A stretch of 64,000 nucleotides of DNA from Ktedonobacteria bacterium (GCA_027459785.1 DAIDGU010000023.1:25987-89986), one strand, 5' to 3'. Numbered from the stretch's first letter, positions 27,531 through 36,358 are shown. The notes: generated by a model from the sequence alone, not told the origin. Made by a program: numbers and translations.

Positions 27531-28345
27531 GCCAGGCGTTCAAAAAACAGCCTCTCGAGTTTTATGGCCAATCCATTTTGACGAACCGTGAGCAGATTAA
27601 AGCTGCTTTTATAGGCGAACAATGTCCGTTTTTGCAACGCAGGTGCGTGAAGCAGCGCAAAAGTAATGCGAATCAGACAATTGGTTCCTGTACGGTTGGT
27701 TATCAAAACCACCCGCTCATCATTTGTCCCTATCGCTTCATATCTGGCAATACCATCTTTCGGAACATCATTCCACTCCTCAAGCCGAATCTTGCTTATG
27801 CCACCGTCCCCGAAGTCACCATGCCTGGAGGCAATATCGACTACTTTTTGATTGGAACGAACAATGGGACCATCGAAGATTATGCGGGCGTCGAGATTCA
27901 ATCACTGGATACTACAGGATCGGGAACGATCTGGCAGGCACGTGAAGATCTGGCGAATGGTGCTTTGCAAGATGCTTATGCCTATGGCATCAATTGGAAA
28001 ATGTCGGCGAAAACTATATTGATGCAGCTTCACCACAAAGCACTTGCTTTTGAGGCGTTGCGAAAGAAATTAATTCTAGTCATTCAGGCAGCATTTTTCG
28101 ACTATATCAGCCACGAATTTCAAACGGATCAGGTGCATGATGCCCAAGATGCCGACCCGCTCCATTTCCACATATACGATCTGCGCCCAGAGGCCGACAC
28201 ACTCGCGCTGTCGCTTGTCGCACGCAAAAGCACCGATATTCGTGGCGTTGAGCGGATGCTGACATTAGGACGCGCATCTCAGATTCTGGAAGAAGACATC
28301 CTTGGTCGGCTGCAAGGAAAAATGTCGCAAGCAAGCCATTTGTAG
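27527..28345 (+). CDS. NotI-family type II restriction endonuclease
   Basis: A 272-residue restriction enzyme of the NotI family. The N-terminus holds CPFLQRRCVKQRKS, then a Cys in IGSCTV and ICPYRF; Cys 33, 40, 55 and 67 would form the NotI-type Cys4 iron site. The PD-(D/E)XK core has D105 in GGNIDYF and E123-x-Q125 in GVEIQ. NotI itself uses Gln instead of the usual Lys at this position. Translationally coupled to the methylase by an ATGA overlap. The recognition site is not known; being in the NotI family suggests a long GC-rich site but does not prove it. Confidence 0.88.
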   Translation: MSQAFKKQPLEFYGQSILTNREQIKAAFIGEQCPFLQRRCVKQRKSNANQTIGSCTVGYQNHPLIICPYRFISGNTIFRNIIPLLKPNLAYATVPEVTMPGGNIDYFLIGTNNGTIEDYAGVEIQSLDTTGSGTIWQAREDLANGALQDAYAYGINWKMSAKTILMQLHHKALAFEALRKKLILVIQAAFFDYISHEFQTDQVHDAQDADPLHFHIYDLRPEADTLALSLVARKSTDIRGVERMLTLGRASQILEEDILGRLQGKMSQASHL

Positions 28346-28359
28346 CGCCCCCCAGAATC

Positions 28360-29628
28360 TCACCTGACCTTGGGGCGACGCGCGGGATAGACGACGCGGT
28401 GGTGTTCCGTCTGGGCGTGGTGGTCGTCGCCGCTGGGGTCGGCATGCACGATGACGCCGGCCAGTTTGGGCATTTCGTGGAAAAGCGTGTGGCGCACGTT
28501 TTCGATGATGGCATGGCTCTGGCGCGTCGGCAGGTCGGCATCCACGGTGGCGTGCAGTTCGGCGGCCAGGCGATGGCCGATCCAGCGCACGCGCACATCG
28601 CTGACACCCTCCACCCCTGGCACGCCCCGCGCCACCGTCGCCACCTGATCGACGAAGGCGGGGTCCACCGCGTCCATCAGGCGATACCACATCGTCTGGG
28701 CGGTGTCTTTGACGATGAACAAGATAGCGACAGTGATCAGCAGGCCCAGGATCGGGTCCGCCAGCGGAAAGCCCAGCGCCACGCCGATCACGCCGAGCAG
28801 CACGGCCAGCGAGGTGAGGCCGTCCGTGCGTGCGTGCATGCCGTCGGCGATGAGCGCCGCGCTGCCGATCTCGCGCCCCACACGGATGCGGAAGAGCGCC
28901 ACACCCTCGTTACCCAAAAAGCCGATGATCGCGGCGAGGGCGACGATGGCCAGGTTCGTAACATGTTGCCGATGGATGATCTTGAGGATCGATTCCACCG
29001 CCGCGACGATGGAGCTGGCGAAGATCATCACGACGATGACGACGCCGGCCACATCCTCGGCGCGACCATAGCCATAGGTGAAGCGGCGCGTCGGTGGCCG
29101 CTTGCTCAGCGTGAAGGCGATCCACAGCGGCACCGCCGTCAGAGCATCCGAGAAATTGTGGATCGTGTCGGCCAACAGCGCCACGCTGCCGCTGAGCAAG
29201 ACCGCCAGCAATTGCAGGATGGCCGTCGCGCCCAGCCCGACCAGCCCGACCTTCACCGCCCAGATACCCCGGTCGCTGCTTTCCATCGCAGTATCGACGT
29301 TGATCTCGCTATGGCTATGACCGTGGCCGAAAGGCAGCAACTCGCTCAGCCAGCCCAGCGGCCCTGCATGTGCATGGTCGTGGTCATGCCCCCCCGCGCC
29401 GTGGCTATGCCCGCCCGCCGCGTGATCATGTTCTTCATGGTCATCATGGTTATGCGCATGGTCGCCGTGGCCGTGATCATGCGCGCCGTGGTCATGGTCG
29501 CTATGGGCATGATCATGCACGTCGTGGTCGGCATGCGCGTGATCGTCGTGAGCATCCGATACGCCCAGGAGCGCGTCGTCATCATGGATGTGGTCGTGGG
29601 GAACGGCGTAATCATGGGTAGGCTGCAT
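28360..29628 (-). CDS. Cation diffusion facilitator (CDF) metal exporter with His-rich N-terminus
   Basis: A 422-residue inner-membrane zinc/divalent-metal proton antiporter. The first ~110 residues contain 31 histidines and many Asp, a metal-buffering tail. Then come six predicted helices with the transport-site motifs ADTIHNFSDAL (TM2) and ADGMHARTDGLTS (TM5), followed by a cytoplasmic ferredoxin-like C-terminal domain (VPGVEGVSDVRVRWIGHRL) that also ends in histidines. The start at 29628 has AGGAGG. It is convergent with the nuclease gene (14 bases apart) and divergent from a methyltransferase. Confidence 0.93.
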   Translation of the reverse strand: MQPTHDYAVPHDHIHDDDALLGVSDAHDDHAHADHDVHDHAHSDHDHGAHDHGHGDHAHNHDDHEEHDHAAGGHSHGAGGHDHDHAHAGPLGWLSELLPFGHGHSHSEINVDTAMESSDRGIWAVKVGLVGLGATAILQLLAVLLSGSVALLADTIHNFSDALTAVPLWIAFTLSKRPPTRRFTYGYGRAEDVAGVVIVVMIFASSIVAAVESILKIIHRQHVTNLAIVALAAIIGFLGNEGVALFRIRVGREIGSAALIADGMHARTDGLTSLAVLLGVIGVALGFPLADPILGLLITVAILFIVKDTAQTMWYRLMDAVDPAFVDQVATVARGVPGVEGVSDVRVRWIGHRLAAELHATVDADLPTRQSHAIIENVRHTLFHEMPKLAGVIVHADPSGDDHHAQTEHHRVVYPARRPKVR

Positions 29629-29725
29629 GAATGATCCTCCTGGGACGAAATGCGGCGAGGTGGCTGCCAGGGCTTGACGCGAAAGGCATGCCAGGCTGAA
29701 AGCGGCTGGCGCGTAATCTGTATGA

Positions 29726-29742
29726 TAGCATAAAAGATGCTA
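29726..29742. promoter_or_regulatory. Small palindrome between divergent CDF and methyltransferase genes
   Basis: TAGCAT-AAAAG-ATGCTA, a perfect 6-bp-arm inverted repeat. It overlaps a possible plus-strand -10 (TACAAT, 29741-29746) and a possible minus-strand -10 (TATCAT, 29723-29728). It could be a shared operator; this is a weak inference. Confidence 0.3.
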
Positions 29743-29791
29743 CAATGGTTGAAACGCCTTGGTCCAAAGTCGCGCGGCGAAAGCGGGAAGC

Positions 29792-30493
29792 ATGCAGCAG
29801 CAACCATCACAGCGGAGCGCGTGGCGTGCGCGCCTCGTTCTCAGCACCTTCGATCTGTTGTATCACAGTCCGCCGCTCTATTGGCTGGCGAGTACGATCC
29901 CGTTCGCGGGACAGTGGCGTACCTGGCAGCGGTTGGCGCTACCCCGCCTGCGCGGGCGCGACGTGTTGGAGATCGGCTGCGGCCCTGGCTGGCTGCTGGG
30001 TGATATGCTCGCTGCTGGCTACCAGTGTCACGCCGTCGATGCCTCGCCTCAGATGGTGCGCGCCGCGCAGGCCACCCTGGCCCGCCGCAAGCTACCCCAC
30101 GACGCCGCCACAGTACAACTGGCGCGCGTGCAGGCGCTGCCGTTCCCCGACGCCGCCTTCGATTGCGTCGTCAGCACGTTTCCCGCGCCCTATATCGCCG
30201 ATCCCACGAACCTGCGCGAGATCGCGCGCGTGCTGCGCCCCGGCGGGCGCCTGGTGATCGTGGAGGGCGCGAGCCTGGTGCCGCGCGGTCCCCTCCTGGC
30301 CCTGCTGGTGGGCATCGCGCGCCTGGTGTATGGCCGCGCCGTGGTCGCCGGCCCTGGTGATGCCGCGCAGCTCGCCGCCCTGCGCCGGCGCATCCCGCTG
30401 GCCGAAGCCGGCCTGGTGCCGTCCCAAGAACTCGTCACCGGCCCTTTTTGGCGCGCTCACCTGGCGCTGGGCGAAAAGCCGATTGATGGATAA
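29792..30493 (+). CDS. Class I SAM-dependent methyltransferase (UbiE/Methyltransf_11-like)
   Basis: A 233-residue methyltransferase with a Rossmann fold. Motif I is VLEIGCGPGWLLGDML, motif II CHAVDASPQMVRAAQ, post-motif ALPFPDAAFDCVVSTF, and LREIARVLRPGGRLVIVEG closes the core. A hydrophobic stretch (RGPLLALLVGIARLVYG) could touch the membrane and suggests a lipid substrate. The ATG at 29792 was preferred over the TTG at 29759 because a GGGAA site precedes it. Substrate unknown. Confidence 0.88.
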   Translation: MQQQPSQRSAWRARLVLSTFDLLYHSPPLYWLASTIPFAGQWRTWQRLALPRLRGRDVLEIGCGPGWLLGDMLAAGYQCHAVDASPQMVRAAQATLARRKLPHDAATVQLARVQALPFPDAAFDCVVSTFPAPYIADPTNLREIARVLRPGGRLVIVEGASLVPRGPLLALLVGIARLVYGRAVVAGPGDAAQLAALRRRIPLAEAGLVPSQELVTGPFWRAHLALGEKPIDG

Positions 30494-30594
30494 GCATGCG
30501 GCAAACTGGCTGGCCTGAAATATGCCACTGCCTTCACCATCAGGGTCAACGTCATTGCCCCTGCTCCAGGGACGCGAACAACGCGGGAGGGCAT

Positions 30595-31029
30595 ATGACA
30601 CGCATATTGGTCGTCAACGACACGCAAGAGATCCTCGACGCCTTTCAGATGTTGCTGGAAGATGCCGGTTACGAGGTGGTCCTGTCATCCTATGCTATCC
30701 TGAATATCAATGAGATCACACGCATCGCCCCCGATCTCATCGTCTTGGACTACATTTTCGGCAGCGAAAAGCTCGGCTGGCAGATGCTACAATTAGTGCG
30801 GATGCACCGTGCCACCGCAAAGATCCCGATCATCGTTTGCACCGCCGCCACGCGCGAAGTCGAAGACATCAAGGGCTATCTGCAAGCCGAAAATATCGCG
30901 CTCGTCCCCAAGCCCTTCAATATCGACATCTTTTTGGATGCGGTGCAACACGCGCTGGCCGCCTCATCGCGCACGCAACAGCAACAAACCCCAGTGGATG
31001 CCGAGGACGACGACGAGAAGAAAACCTAG
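30595..31029 (+). CDS. Stand-alone response regulator receiver protein
   Basis: A 144-residue CheY-like protein with no output domain. It has the acidic pair near the N-terminus (VVNDTQE), the phosphoacceptor Asp in LIVLDYIFG (~51), the conserved Thr in IVCTAAT and Lys in LVPKPFNID. The C-terminal tail is polar and acidic (DAEDDDEKK). No histidine kinase is adjacent, so its partner is unknown. The ATG at 30595 has GGGAGGG; the upstream in-frame codons have none. Confidence 0.92.
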   Translation: MTRILVVNDTQEILDAFQMLLEDAGYEVVLSSYAILNINEITRIAPDLIVLDYIFGSEKLGWQMLQLVRMHRATAKIPIIVCTAATREVEDIKGYLQAENIALVPKPFNIDIFLDAVQHALAASSRTQQQQTPVDAEDDDEKKT

Positions 31030-31052
31030 CGGTTCTTTCTGACGGCCACGAT

Positions 31053-31271
31053 CTATTCTTTGGGTCGTTTAAAGATCAGTTGCAGGTAGCTGGTGCCGGA
31101 ACTAATATTGAACCTGCCGTGATCGATGGGTGTCGTACTCACCAGTTCCCAGCCATTGCTGCCCATCTCCGCCAAGATCTCATCCAGCGGCAGTTCGCCA
31201 TCGCGGAATTCAGCCATCCACTGATTGTTTTTCGACTCGAAAGCGAGGGTCATGTATTCCCAATGCTGCAT
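31053..31271 (-). CDS. DUF4177-like small protein
   Basis: A 72-residue protein with the pattern WEYMTLAF...LPLDEILAEMGSNGWELVSTTP...YLQLIFKRP, which is the usual DUF4177 arrangement of a short beta-alpha-beta fold with the NGWELVS core. Function unknown. It opposes the response regulator gene and stands alone. Confidence 0.75.
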   Translation of the reverse strand: MQHWEYMTLAFESKNNQWMAEFRDGELPLDEILAEMGSNGWELVSTTPIDHGRFNISSGTSYLQLIFKRPKE

Positions 31272-31323
31272 ATGCTAGATCCTTTCAACGCTGGGGGCGC
31301 GCACGGTGTCGCCCTTTGTGAAT

Positions 31324-31355
31324 ACGTGTAGGGGCGCACCCTTGTGGTCGCCCTG
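31324..31355. repeat. Short dispersed repeat GTAGGGGCG.ACCCTTGTGGTCGCCC
   Basis: A near-identical copy occurs at about 53548-53575, inside a family A repeat. It is a GC-rich imperfect palindrome between two minus-strand genes. Confidence 0.7.
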
Positions 31356-31374
31356 GGGGTGGGGTCACTGACCG

Positions 31375-32358
31375 TTACAGATAGCGCACCGACGGCTCCG
31401 GCGGCAACTTTGCGCCGGTCTCGGCATCCGTATTCATCGCCACGTACAAGTCGTCGGGCAAGACGCGATTGGGCGTGATGCGCGTAGCATCGGCCTCGAT
31501 GAACCAGCCGCGCACGTCTTGCAGCGCCTGCCCCGTCGGCTCAGGCGCCGCCACATCACAGCGCAGGATGAGCGAGCCTGTCCGCGCGATGTGATCCATC
31601 AGCAATTCGCGCGCGCCCTCATGTTGACCGAAGGCGACGCCCGCGCTGGTGCGTTCCAAATGCATTTGCATCATATCATCGTCGGTGAGCGACGTAACAT
31701 GCGCGACTGTAGCACAATAGCCAGCCAGTTCATCCATGAATGCGGGCAGGTTGTCGATTTGCTCCAACAGCGTGCGCTGGCAACGGCGCGGTAGCGTCTG
31801 CCCTTGGAGCAGCGGTGCCAGGGGCAGGGATTGCACATGTTCGCTCACCGCGATCTCGCACTGGATGATAGTATCACCGACGATGTCAGTGAACGCGATG
31901 CCTTGATACACATCCTGCGTGGTGCGCACTTGATCGTCATATTCTTGCTGAAGATAGGTGACAAGTTGCTGATAATACTGCGGCTCTTCATGCGCTAACC
32001 GCAGCAGCGCCTCCTGGTAAAAGGGCGCGAGGAGCGTATACAATTCCTGTTGCATGCTCATGCCAAATGTCGGGTAATTCCATCCCCGTCCCGATTCAAA
32101 AGACGGCTCCCGATAGCCGGCATATTCTTCCCAGAAATCCGCCACCGTGGGATAATTTTCCAGGATGAAGGGCATGCCAGTATCGATGATCTCGCCGCTG
32201 TCGTCCCAGGGCGGCGTCTGGGCATAATCAACGATATGCCGCGTTTTCTGCTGAAATGCCTGCGCGATCAACCGCGCGATCTCCTCGGCGCTACGGGGCA
32301 AGCTTGCTTGTATAGCCTCGACGTAGGCGTCGGCAAGCCGTGCGAATGACATCGTCAT
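31375..32358 (-). CDS. Unrecognised 327-residue soluble protein
   Basis: I do not recognise this family. The protein is acidic and mostly helical, with no signal peptide or membrane segment. It is rich in Gln and Tyr (EEPQYYQQLVTYLQQEYDDQ), with a Trp/Tyr-rich region near residue 80-95 (GYREPSFESGRGWNYPTF). Its C-terminal part ends DDLYVAMNTDAETGAKLPPE. The ATG at 32358 has an AGAAGAG site 8 bases upstream. It stands alone, and the 318 bases upstream (32359-32676) contain no gene I can support. Confidence 0.7.
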   Translation of the reverse strand: MTMSFARLADAYVEAIQASLPRSAEEIARLIAQAFQQKTRHIVDYAQTPPWDDSGEIIDTGMPFILENYPTVADFWEEYAGYREPSFESGRGWNYPTFGMSMQQELYTLLAPFYQEALLRLAHEEPQYYQQLVTYLQQEYDDQVRTTQDVYQGIAFTDIVGDTIIQCEIAVSEHVQSLPLAPLLQGQTLPRRCQRTLLEQIDNLPAFMDELAGYCATVAHVTSLTDDDMMQMHLERTSAGVAFGQHEGARELLMDHIARTGSLILRCDVAAPEPTGQALQDVRGWFIEADATRITPNRVLPDDLYVAMNTDAETGAKLPPEPSVRYL

Positions 32359-32676
32359 AGTGATTGCTCTTCTTTCAATAAAATGGTTGTGGTCGCGCTG
32401 GCCGGCGTTGCCTCCCGTCACGGGCGTGCTGTCTCATTGTACCGCATTCTGGCAAAAGCCAAGAGAAGCAACCAAGTATATGCGCCACAATAGCTATCGC
32501 TGTGACCGTATGAATACAGAGCGTATTACGTTTCAAGCCGATGCCAATTTTGATATGCACATTGTGTGTGGCTAGAAATGCCTTGCCCCATATCTCCTAT
32601 GTGTCCCCTCGCTGCACGTCTACGCGACTATACTGGATGCAATATGGCTGCAACCGCAGCGCAGAGGAGCATCGCC

Positions 32677-33327
32677 ATGACCGCCGCTATTGCCGCGCCC
32701 ATCGGCATCATCGTCAGTTCGGATTCGCACATCCAGTATTGGTGCCAGGCATACGGGCCGCATGAGATCGCCGTGCCACCCAGCCCACAGGACTACGCCT
32801 TCGGTCAGTTCGTGCAGGTGGCGCTGCCGGGGCCGGCGGCGGAGGCGGGCGCGCGGCTCATCGGCGTCATCTACGACACCGTGCTGGTGAATCCCGCCTT
32901 CGGGTCGCTGGGGCCGCGCCTTTCCACCAGCGACGAGCAACGCGCCGTCTTCTCGCCGGACTACCTGACCGAGCGCGCCACCCTGCTGAAGATCCTGGCG
33001 CTGGGGACGCTGGATGCAGCGAGCAACCATGTGCGCCACGGCGTGCCAGACCTGGCGCTGGAACTGGGCGCGCTCGTCGCCCCGTTGGCCGATGCCGAGG
33101 TGCGCGCCTTCCACGTCTTCGCCGACGAGGGGCCACCCGGCGGCGACCAGCCCTACCTGCACATGGGCTACCTGCCTCAGATGATCAGCGAACGGTCCGG
33201 CTTGCTGCAACAGGCCGCCCTGCACGTCCTCGAACGCCTCCGCCGCTTGCTGCCGGAACACCAGCGCATGCTGGGCGTCGTCCAGCGCAACCTGGCGTGG
33301 AAACTTTCCGTCGAAACAGCGGGCTAG
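32677..33327 (+). CDS. HAS-barrel-like protein upstream of a HerA-like ATPase
   Basis: A 216-residue protein. The first ~110 residues (PIGIIVSSDSHIQYWCQ...FGQFVQVALPG...ARLIGVIYDTVLVNP) look like the HAS barrel, the small beta-barrel found at the N-terminus of HerA and ATP synthase subunits. The rest is helical (MISERSGLLQQAALHVLERL) and may bind the ATPase. There is no nuclease motif, so it is not NurA. The ATG at 32677 has GAGGAG. The next gene, 160 bases on across a repeat, is the HerA-like ATPase. The family assignment is by pattern only. Confidence 0.65.
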   Translation: MTAAIAAPIGIIVSSDSHIQYWCQAYGPHEIAVPPSPQDYAFGQFVQVALPGPAAEAGARLIGVIYDTVLVNPAFGSLGPRLSTSDEQRAVFSPDYLTERATLLKILALGTLDAASNHVRHGVPDLALELGALVAPLADAEVRAFHVFADEGPPGGDQPYLHMGYLPQMISERSGLLQQAALHVLERLRRLLPEHQRMLGVVQRNLAWKLSVETAG

Positions 33328-33338
33328 TTAGAAAAAGA

Positions 33339-33469
33339 GGACGGAACGCGATATGACACGAAATAGCACGAGAAGACGCGAAATCATTAGAAGATCCGGA
33401 ATAGCAAGAAATATTCTGAACGATTTCGTGTTATTTCGTGATCATCTCGCGTCATTTCGCGTTCCGTCC
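33339..33469. repeat. Family E inverted-repeat element between HAS-barrel and HerA genes
   Basis: A 131-bp element whose 19-bp ends (33339-33357 and 33451-33469) match in inverted orientation with one mismatch. The termini GGACGGAACGCG are the same as at 14396-14590. It ends 19 bases before the HerA start. Confidence 0.85.
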
Positions 33470-33487
33470 TTGTCTTTGGAGTAAAAT

Positions 33488-35164
33488 ATGCTGCAAGCGG
33501 TGGGCATTACTAAGGGGCCGGGCGAGACGCCCCATGAATATACGTTTATCTCGCAGGACGAGGCGCAGATCCTCAAGACTGGCGAGTATGTGTGGTACGA
33601 ACTGCACCACGGGCAGAACCAGGAGCCGCGCCGCGTGCTGGGGCGCATCACCGAACGCCATGCCGTGCAGCAATACCCCGACACGTTTCTAGCGGAGCCG
33701 AGCGTGCCGCCCGACGAGATCGCCGCGTTGATCGGCTATGATCGCAGTGCCAGCGACCTTTTCGAGTTGCGCGTAGACATCATGGGCTATTACGACGAGC
33801 AGTTAGGCGCATTCATCAATCCGTGGATTCCGCCGCCGTCGGGCCGCGCGATCTATCTGGCGGACGACGCCCTGCTGGCGACGGTGCTGAGCAAGCGGAA
33901 GCAAGAGAGCATCGGCAGCGCCCACATCGGCGATCTGCTGACGCGCGGCCCCGGCGCGGTTCCCATCGTCATCGACGTGAAAGAGCTGGTCAGCACGCAC
34001 CTGGCGATCATCGCCAGCACCGGCGCGGGCAAAAGCTACCTGGCGGGCGTCCTCATCGAGGAACTCATGCGCGCCTATAATCGCGCCGCCGTCTTGATCA
34101 TCGATCCGCATGGCGAATATGGCACGCTGGATGAACTGCCCAACCACGACGCCTTCACCGAGCGCGCGGCGAACGGCATGGCGATCTATCGCCCCACGAC
34201 GCGCGTCTTCAAGCATGATCAGGTGAAGGTGCGGCTGAGTACGTTGACCCTGGCGGATCTGCGCTACCTGCTGCCGGAGATGACGGACAAGCAACACCAT
34301 CTGTTGTCGCGCGGCTTCCGGCGCATGCTGGACAAACGCAAGGGCAATCCGCATTGGACGGCGCAAGATCTGTTGGATGCCATCAAAGAAAGCGCCAGTG
34401 CGGGCGGCGAAGGCGAACGCGACGACTCCGGCACCATCGGCGCGCTGGAATGGAAGATCGAACAGCGCCTGCTGGATAACGAGATGGTGTTCAGCCCGTC
34501 GCACCACCTGGAATTGCGCGAACTGTGCAAGCCCGGCCAATGCACAGTGTTGCAGATCAATGAGATCGACGAGCGCGACCAGCAGGTGATCGTCGCCACC
34601 ACCCTGCGGCGGCTCTATAACGCGCGCATGGAGACGGATCGCGGCAAGGTCAGCGCGGGCGACGAGAAGCACCTGCCCTATCCGGTCTTCATCCTGCTGG
34701 AAGAAGCGCACCACTTTGCTCCTGCTGGCGACGACGCCATCTCGACGCGCGTGCTGAAAACGGTGTTGGCCGAGGGTCGCAAGTTCGGCATGGGCGTGGG
34801 CCTCATCAGCCAGCGCCCCGGCAAGCTGAACGCCGACGTGCTGAGCCAGTGCCAGACGCAATGCATCATGCGCATCGTCAACGAACTGGACCAACATACC
34901 ATCGCCACCGCCGTCGAAAGCGTCGGTCACGAACTGCTGCGCAACCTGCCCGCGCTCTCCAAGGGTCAGGTGATCATCGCCGGCAGCGCGGTGAATACGC
35001 CGGTGCTGTGTCGCGTGCGGCAGCGCATCACTCGCCACGGCGGCGAGAGCCACGACGCCCCGGCCCAGTGGCAGACCTACTTCGCCGGCGAAAGCGTCGC
35101 CGACCGCCTGCGCGCCGACGCCATCACCGTGCGCAACGACACCGGCCCACGGCTGTATCGGTGA
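33488..35164 (+). CDS. HerA-like hexameric DNA-pumping ATPase (DUF87)
   Basis: A 558-residue FtsK/HerA-superfamily ATPase. An N-terminal HAS-like barrel (residues ~1-165) leads to Walker A ASTGAGKS (176-183), LIIDPHGEYGTL, Walker B VFILLEEAHHFAP (~395-412), a sensor-like GLISQRPGKL and the arginine-rich C-terminus. HerA proteins form hexamers that translocate DNA, usually with the nuclease NurA in end resection, and some serve in anti-phage systems. No NurA is adjacent. The start at 33488 has TTGGAG. Confidence 0.9.
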   Translation: MLQAVGITKGPGETPHEYTFISQDEAQILKTGEYVWYELHHGQNQEPRRVLGRITERHAVQQYPDTFLAEPSVPPDEIAALIGYDRSASDLFELRVDIMGYYDEQLGAFINPWIPPPSGRAIYLADDALLATVLSKRKQESIGSAHIGDLLTRGPGAVPIVIDVKELVSTHLAIIASTGAGKSYLAGVLIEELMRAYNRAAVLIIDPHGEYGTLDELPNHDAFTERAANGMAIYRPTTRVFKHDQVKVRLSTLTLADLRYLLPEMTDKQHHLLSRGFRRMLDKRKGNPHWTAQDLLDAIKESASAGGEGERDDSGTIGALEWKIEQRLLDNEMVFSPSHHLELRELCKPGQCTVLQINEIDERDQQVIVATTLRRLYNARMETDRGKVSAGDEKHLPYPVFILLEEAHHFAPAGDDAISTRVLKTVLAEGRKFGMGVGLISQRPGKLNADVLSQCQTQCIMRIVNELDQHTIATAVESVGHELLRNLPALSKGQVIIAGSAVNTPVLCRVRQRITRHGGESHDAPAQWQTYFAGESVADRLRADAITVRNDTGPRLYR

Positions 35165-35194
35165 TTGGTAGAGAGGCGGGCGATGTAAAAAGTA

Positions 35195-35422
35195 TTATTC
35201 GCCGGGCAGCGCGTCTTTGTGGCCGGTGGTGAGGTTGCCGATGGTATACCCCGCCGCGCCCAGGATGACGGTCAGCCCTAGCCAAATGCTCAGCGCCGTG
35301 CCAACCGCCATGTTATGTAAGATGAGCGACCAGGCCAACGCAATGCCCCCGCTCAGACCGATGATCAGCCCCAAAAGGCAGCCGACATGCGCCAGGTTGC
35401 GCCCCCGCAATTGTTCCCGCAT
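35195..35422 (-). CDS. Small two-helix membrane protein
   Basis: A 75-residue protein with two predicted transmembrane segments (CLLGLIIGLSGGIALAWSLI and LSIWLGLTVILGAAGYTIG) and short polar ends. The family is not recognised. The ATG at 35422 was chosen because AAGGGA lies 6 bases upstream. The frame is open much further (to 36529), but that part is antisense to the lipoprotein gene and lacks protein-like composition. Confidence 0.7.
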   Translation of the reverse strand: MREQLRGRNLAHVGCLLGLIIGLSGGIALAWSLILHNMAVGTALSIWLGLTVILGAAGYTIGNLTTGHKDALPGE

Positions 35423-35548
35423 GATGATCCCTTGTTGTATGCTAGTGCCGTTCGCTACGGCACATTCTGCTGGTATTGTAGCGCATGTGCAGGCGCGCTC
35501 GCCCATCCCCATACAACTTTCTGGGGCATGTTTGGTGATTTGGGCCTC

Positions 35549-35578
35549 TTGACGCCGCCGCGCTCTGCCGTTTACGAT
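35549..35578 (+). promoter_or_regulatory. Sigma70 promoter of the SGNH lipoprotein gene
   Basis: TTGACG (35549-35554), an 18-base spacer and TACGAT (35573-35578), about 40 bases before the start codon. Confidence 0.6.
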
Positions 35579-35620
35579 CCGAGTGATACACACAAGGATT
35601 GAGAGCGAGACAAACGACAG

Positions 35621-36358
35621 ATGAAGCGATTTTTGGGCATGCTGGCCCTGGTGATCTGCGTGGGGCTGGCCGGATGCACCAGCGTGGGCAGCGCCGGCAC
35701 CAGCACCGATCCGGTGGCGAGCGACTGCAATCCCTTCCCACAGGGCAGCGGGCCATATACCTATGTGGCCATCGGCGCGTCGGACGCGGTGGGCATCGGC
35801 GCGACCTGCCCGGCAACGCAAGGCTACGTGCCGCTGCTGGGCCAGCGCATGCCGGCCCACGCGCGCGTGGTGAACCTGGGCATCAGCGGCGCGACGGTGC
35901 GGGTGGCGCTGAGTGACGAAGTCTCCTATGCGCTGGCGGCGAAGCCCAATATCGTCACCGTCTGGCTGGCCGCCAACGACTTCCGCGCGATGGAAAACGG
36001 CACGCTCACCCTGGCGACCTACACCCAGCAACTCGATCACCTGCTGGGCCAGTTGCACGCCGGTACCAGCGCCCACGTCTACGTCGCCGACCTGCCGGAT
36101 CTCACCAAGCTGCCGTACTTCATCCACGGCAACGTGCCGCTGCCGATCATCGCGGCGCAGACCGTCGCCTGGAACGCCGCGATCATCGCTGTCACGGCGA
36201 AATATAGCGACATCCTGGTCGATCTCTATCACACCAATCTGGCACCGCACCCGGATTACATCTGGATCGACGGCTTCCATCCCAGCACCAAAGGTTACGC
36301 CGTCCTCGCTGGCGTCTTTTGGGCCGCGATGCAGGCGCATGGCGATCCACATGCTTAG
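35621..36358 (+). CDS. SGNH/GDSL-type hydrolase lipoprotein
   Basis: A 245-residue secreted, lipid-anchored esterase/lipase. The N-terminal signal peptide (MKRFLGMLALVICVGLAGC) ends in a lipobox with the modified Cys at residue 19. The four SGNH blocks are recognisable: AIGASDAVGIGA (Ser), NLGISGATV (Gly), WLAANDF (Asn) and DGFHPSTKGY (Asp/His). The substrate is unknown. It has its own promoter and stands alone between a divergent small membrane gene and the CruA-like gene. Confidence 0.9.
   Translation: MKRFLGMLALVICVGLAGCTSVGSAGTSTDPVASDCNPFPQGSGPYTYVAIGASDAVGIGATCPATQGYVPLLGQRMPAHARVVNLGISGATVRVALSDEVSYALAAKPNIVTVWLAANDFRAMENGTLTLATYTQQLDHLLGQLHAGTSAHVYVADLPDLTKLPYFIHGNVPLPIIAAQTVAWNAAIIAVTAKYSDILVDLYHTNLAPHPDYIWIDGFHPSTKGYAVLAGVFWAAMQAHGDPHA

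Noticed and set aside
32511..32575. 21-codon frame MNTERITFQADANFDMHIV in the 32.4 kb gap
   Set aside because: Too short, no ribosome site and no family match; probably chance or a tiny remnant.
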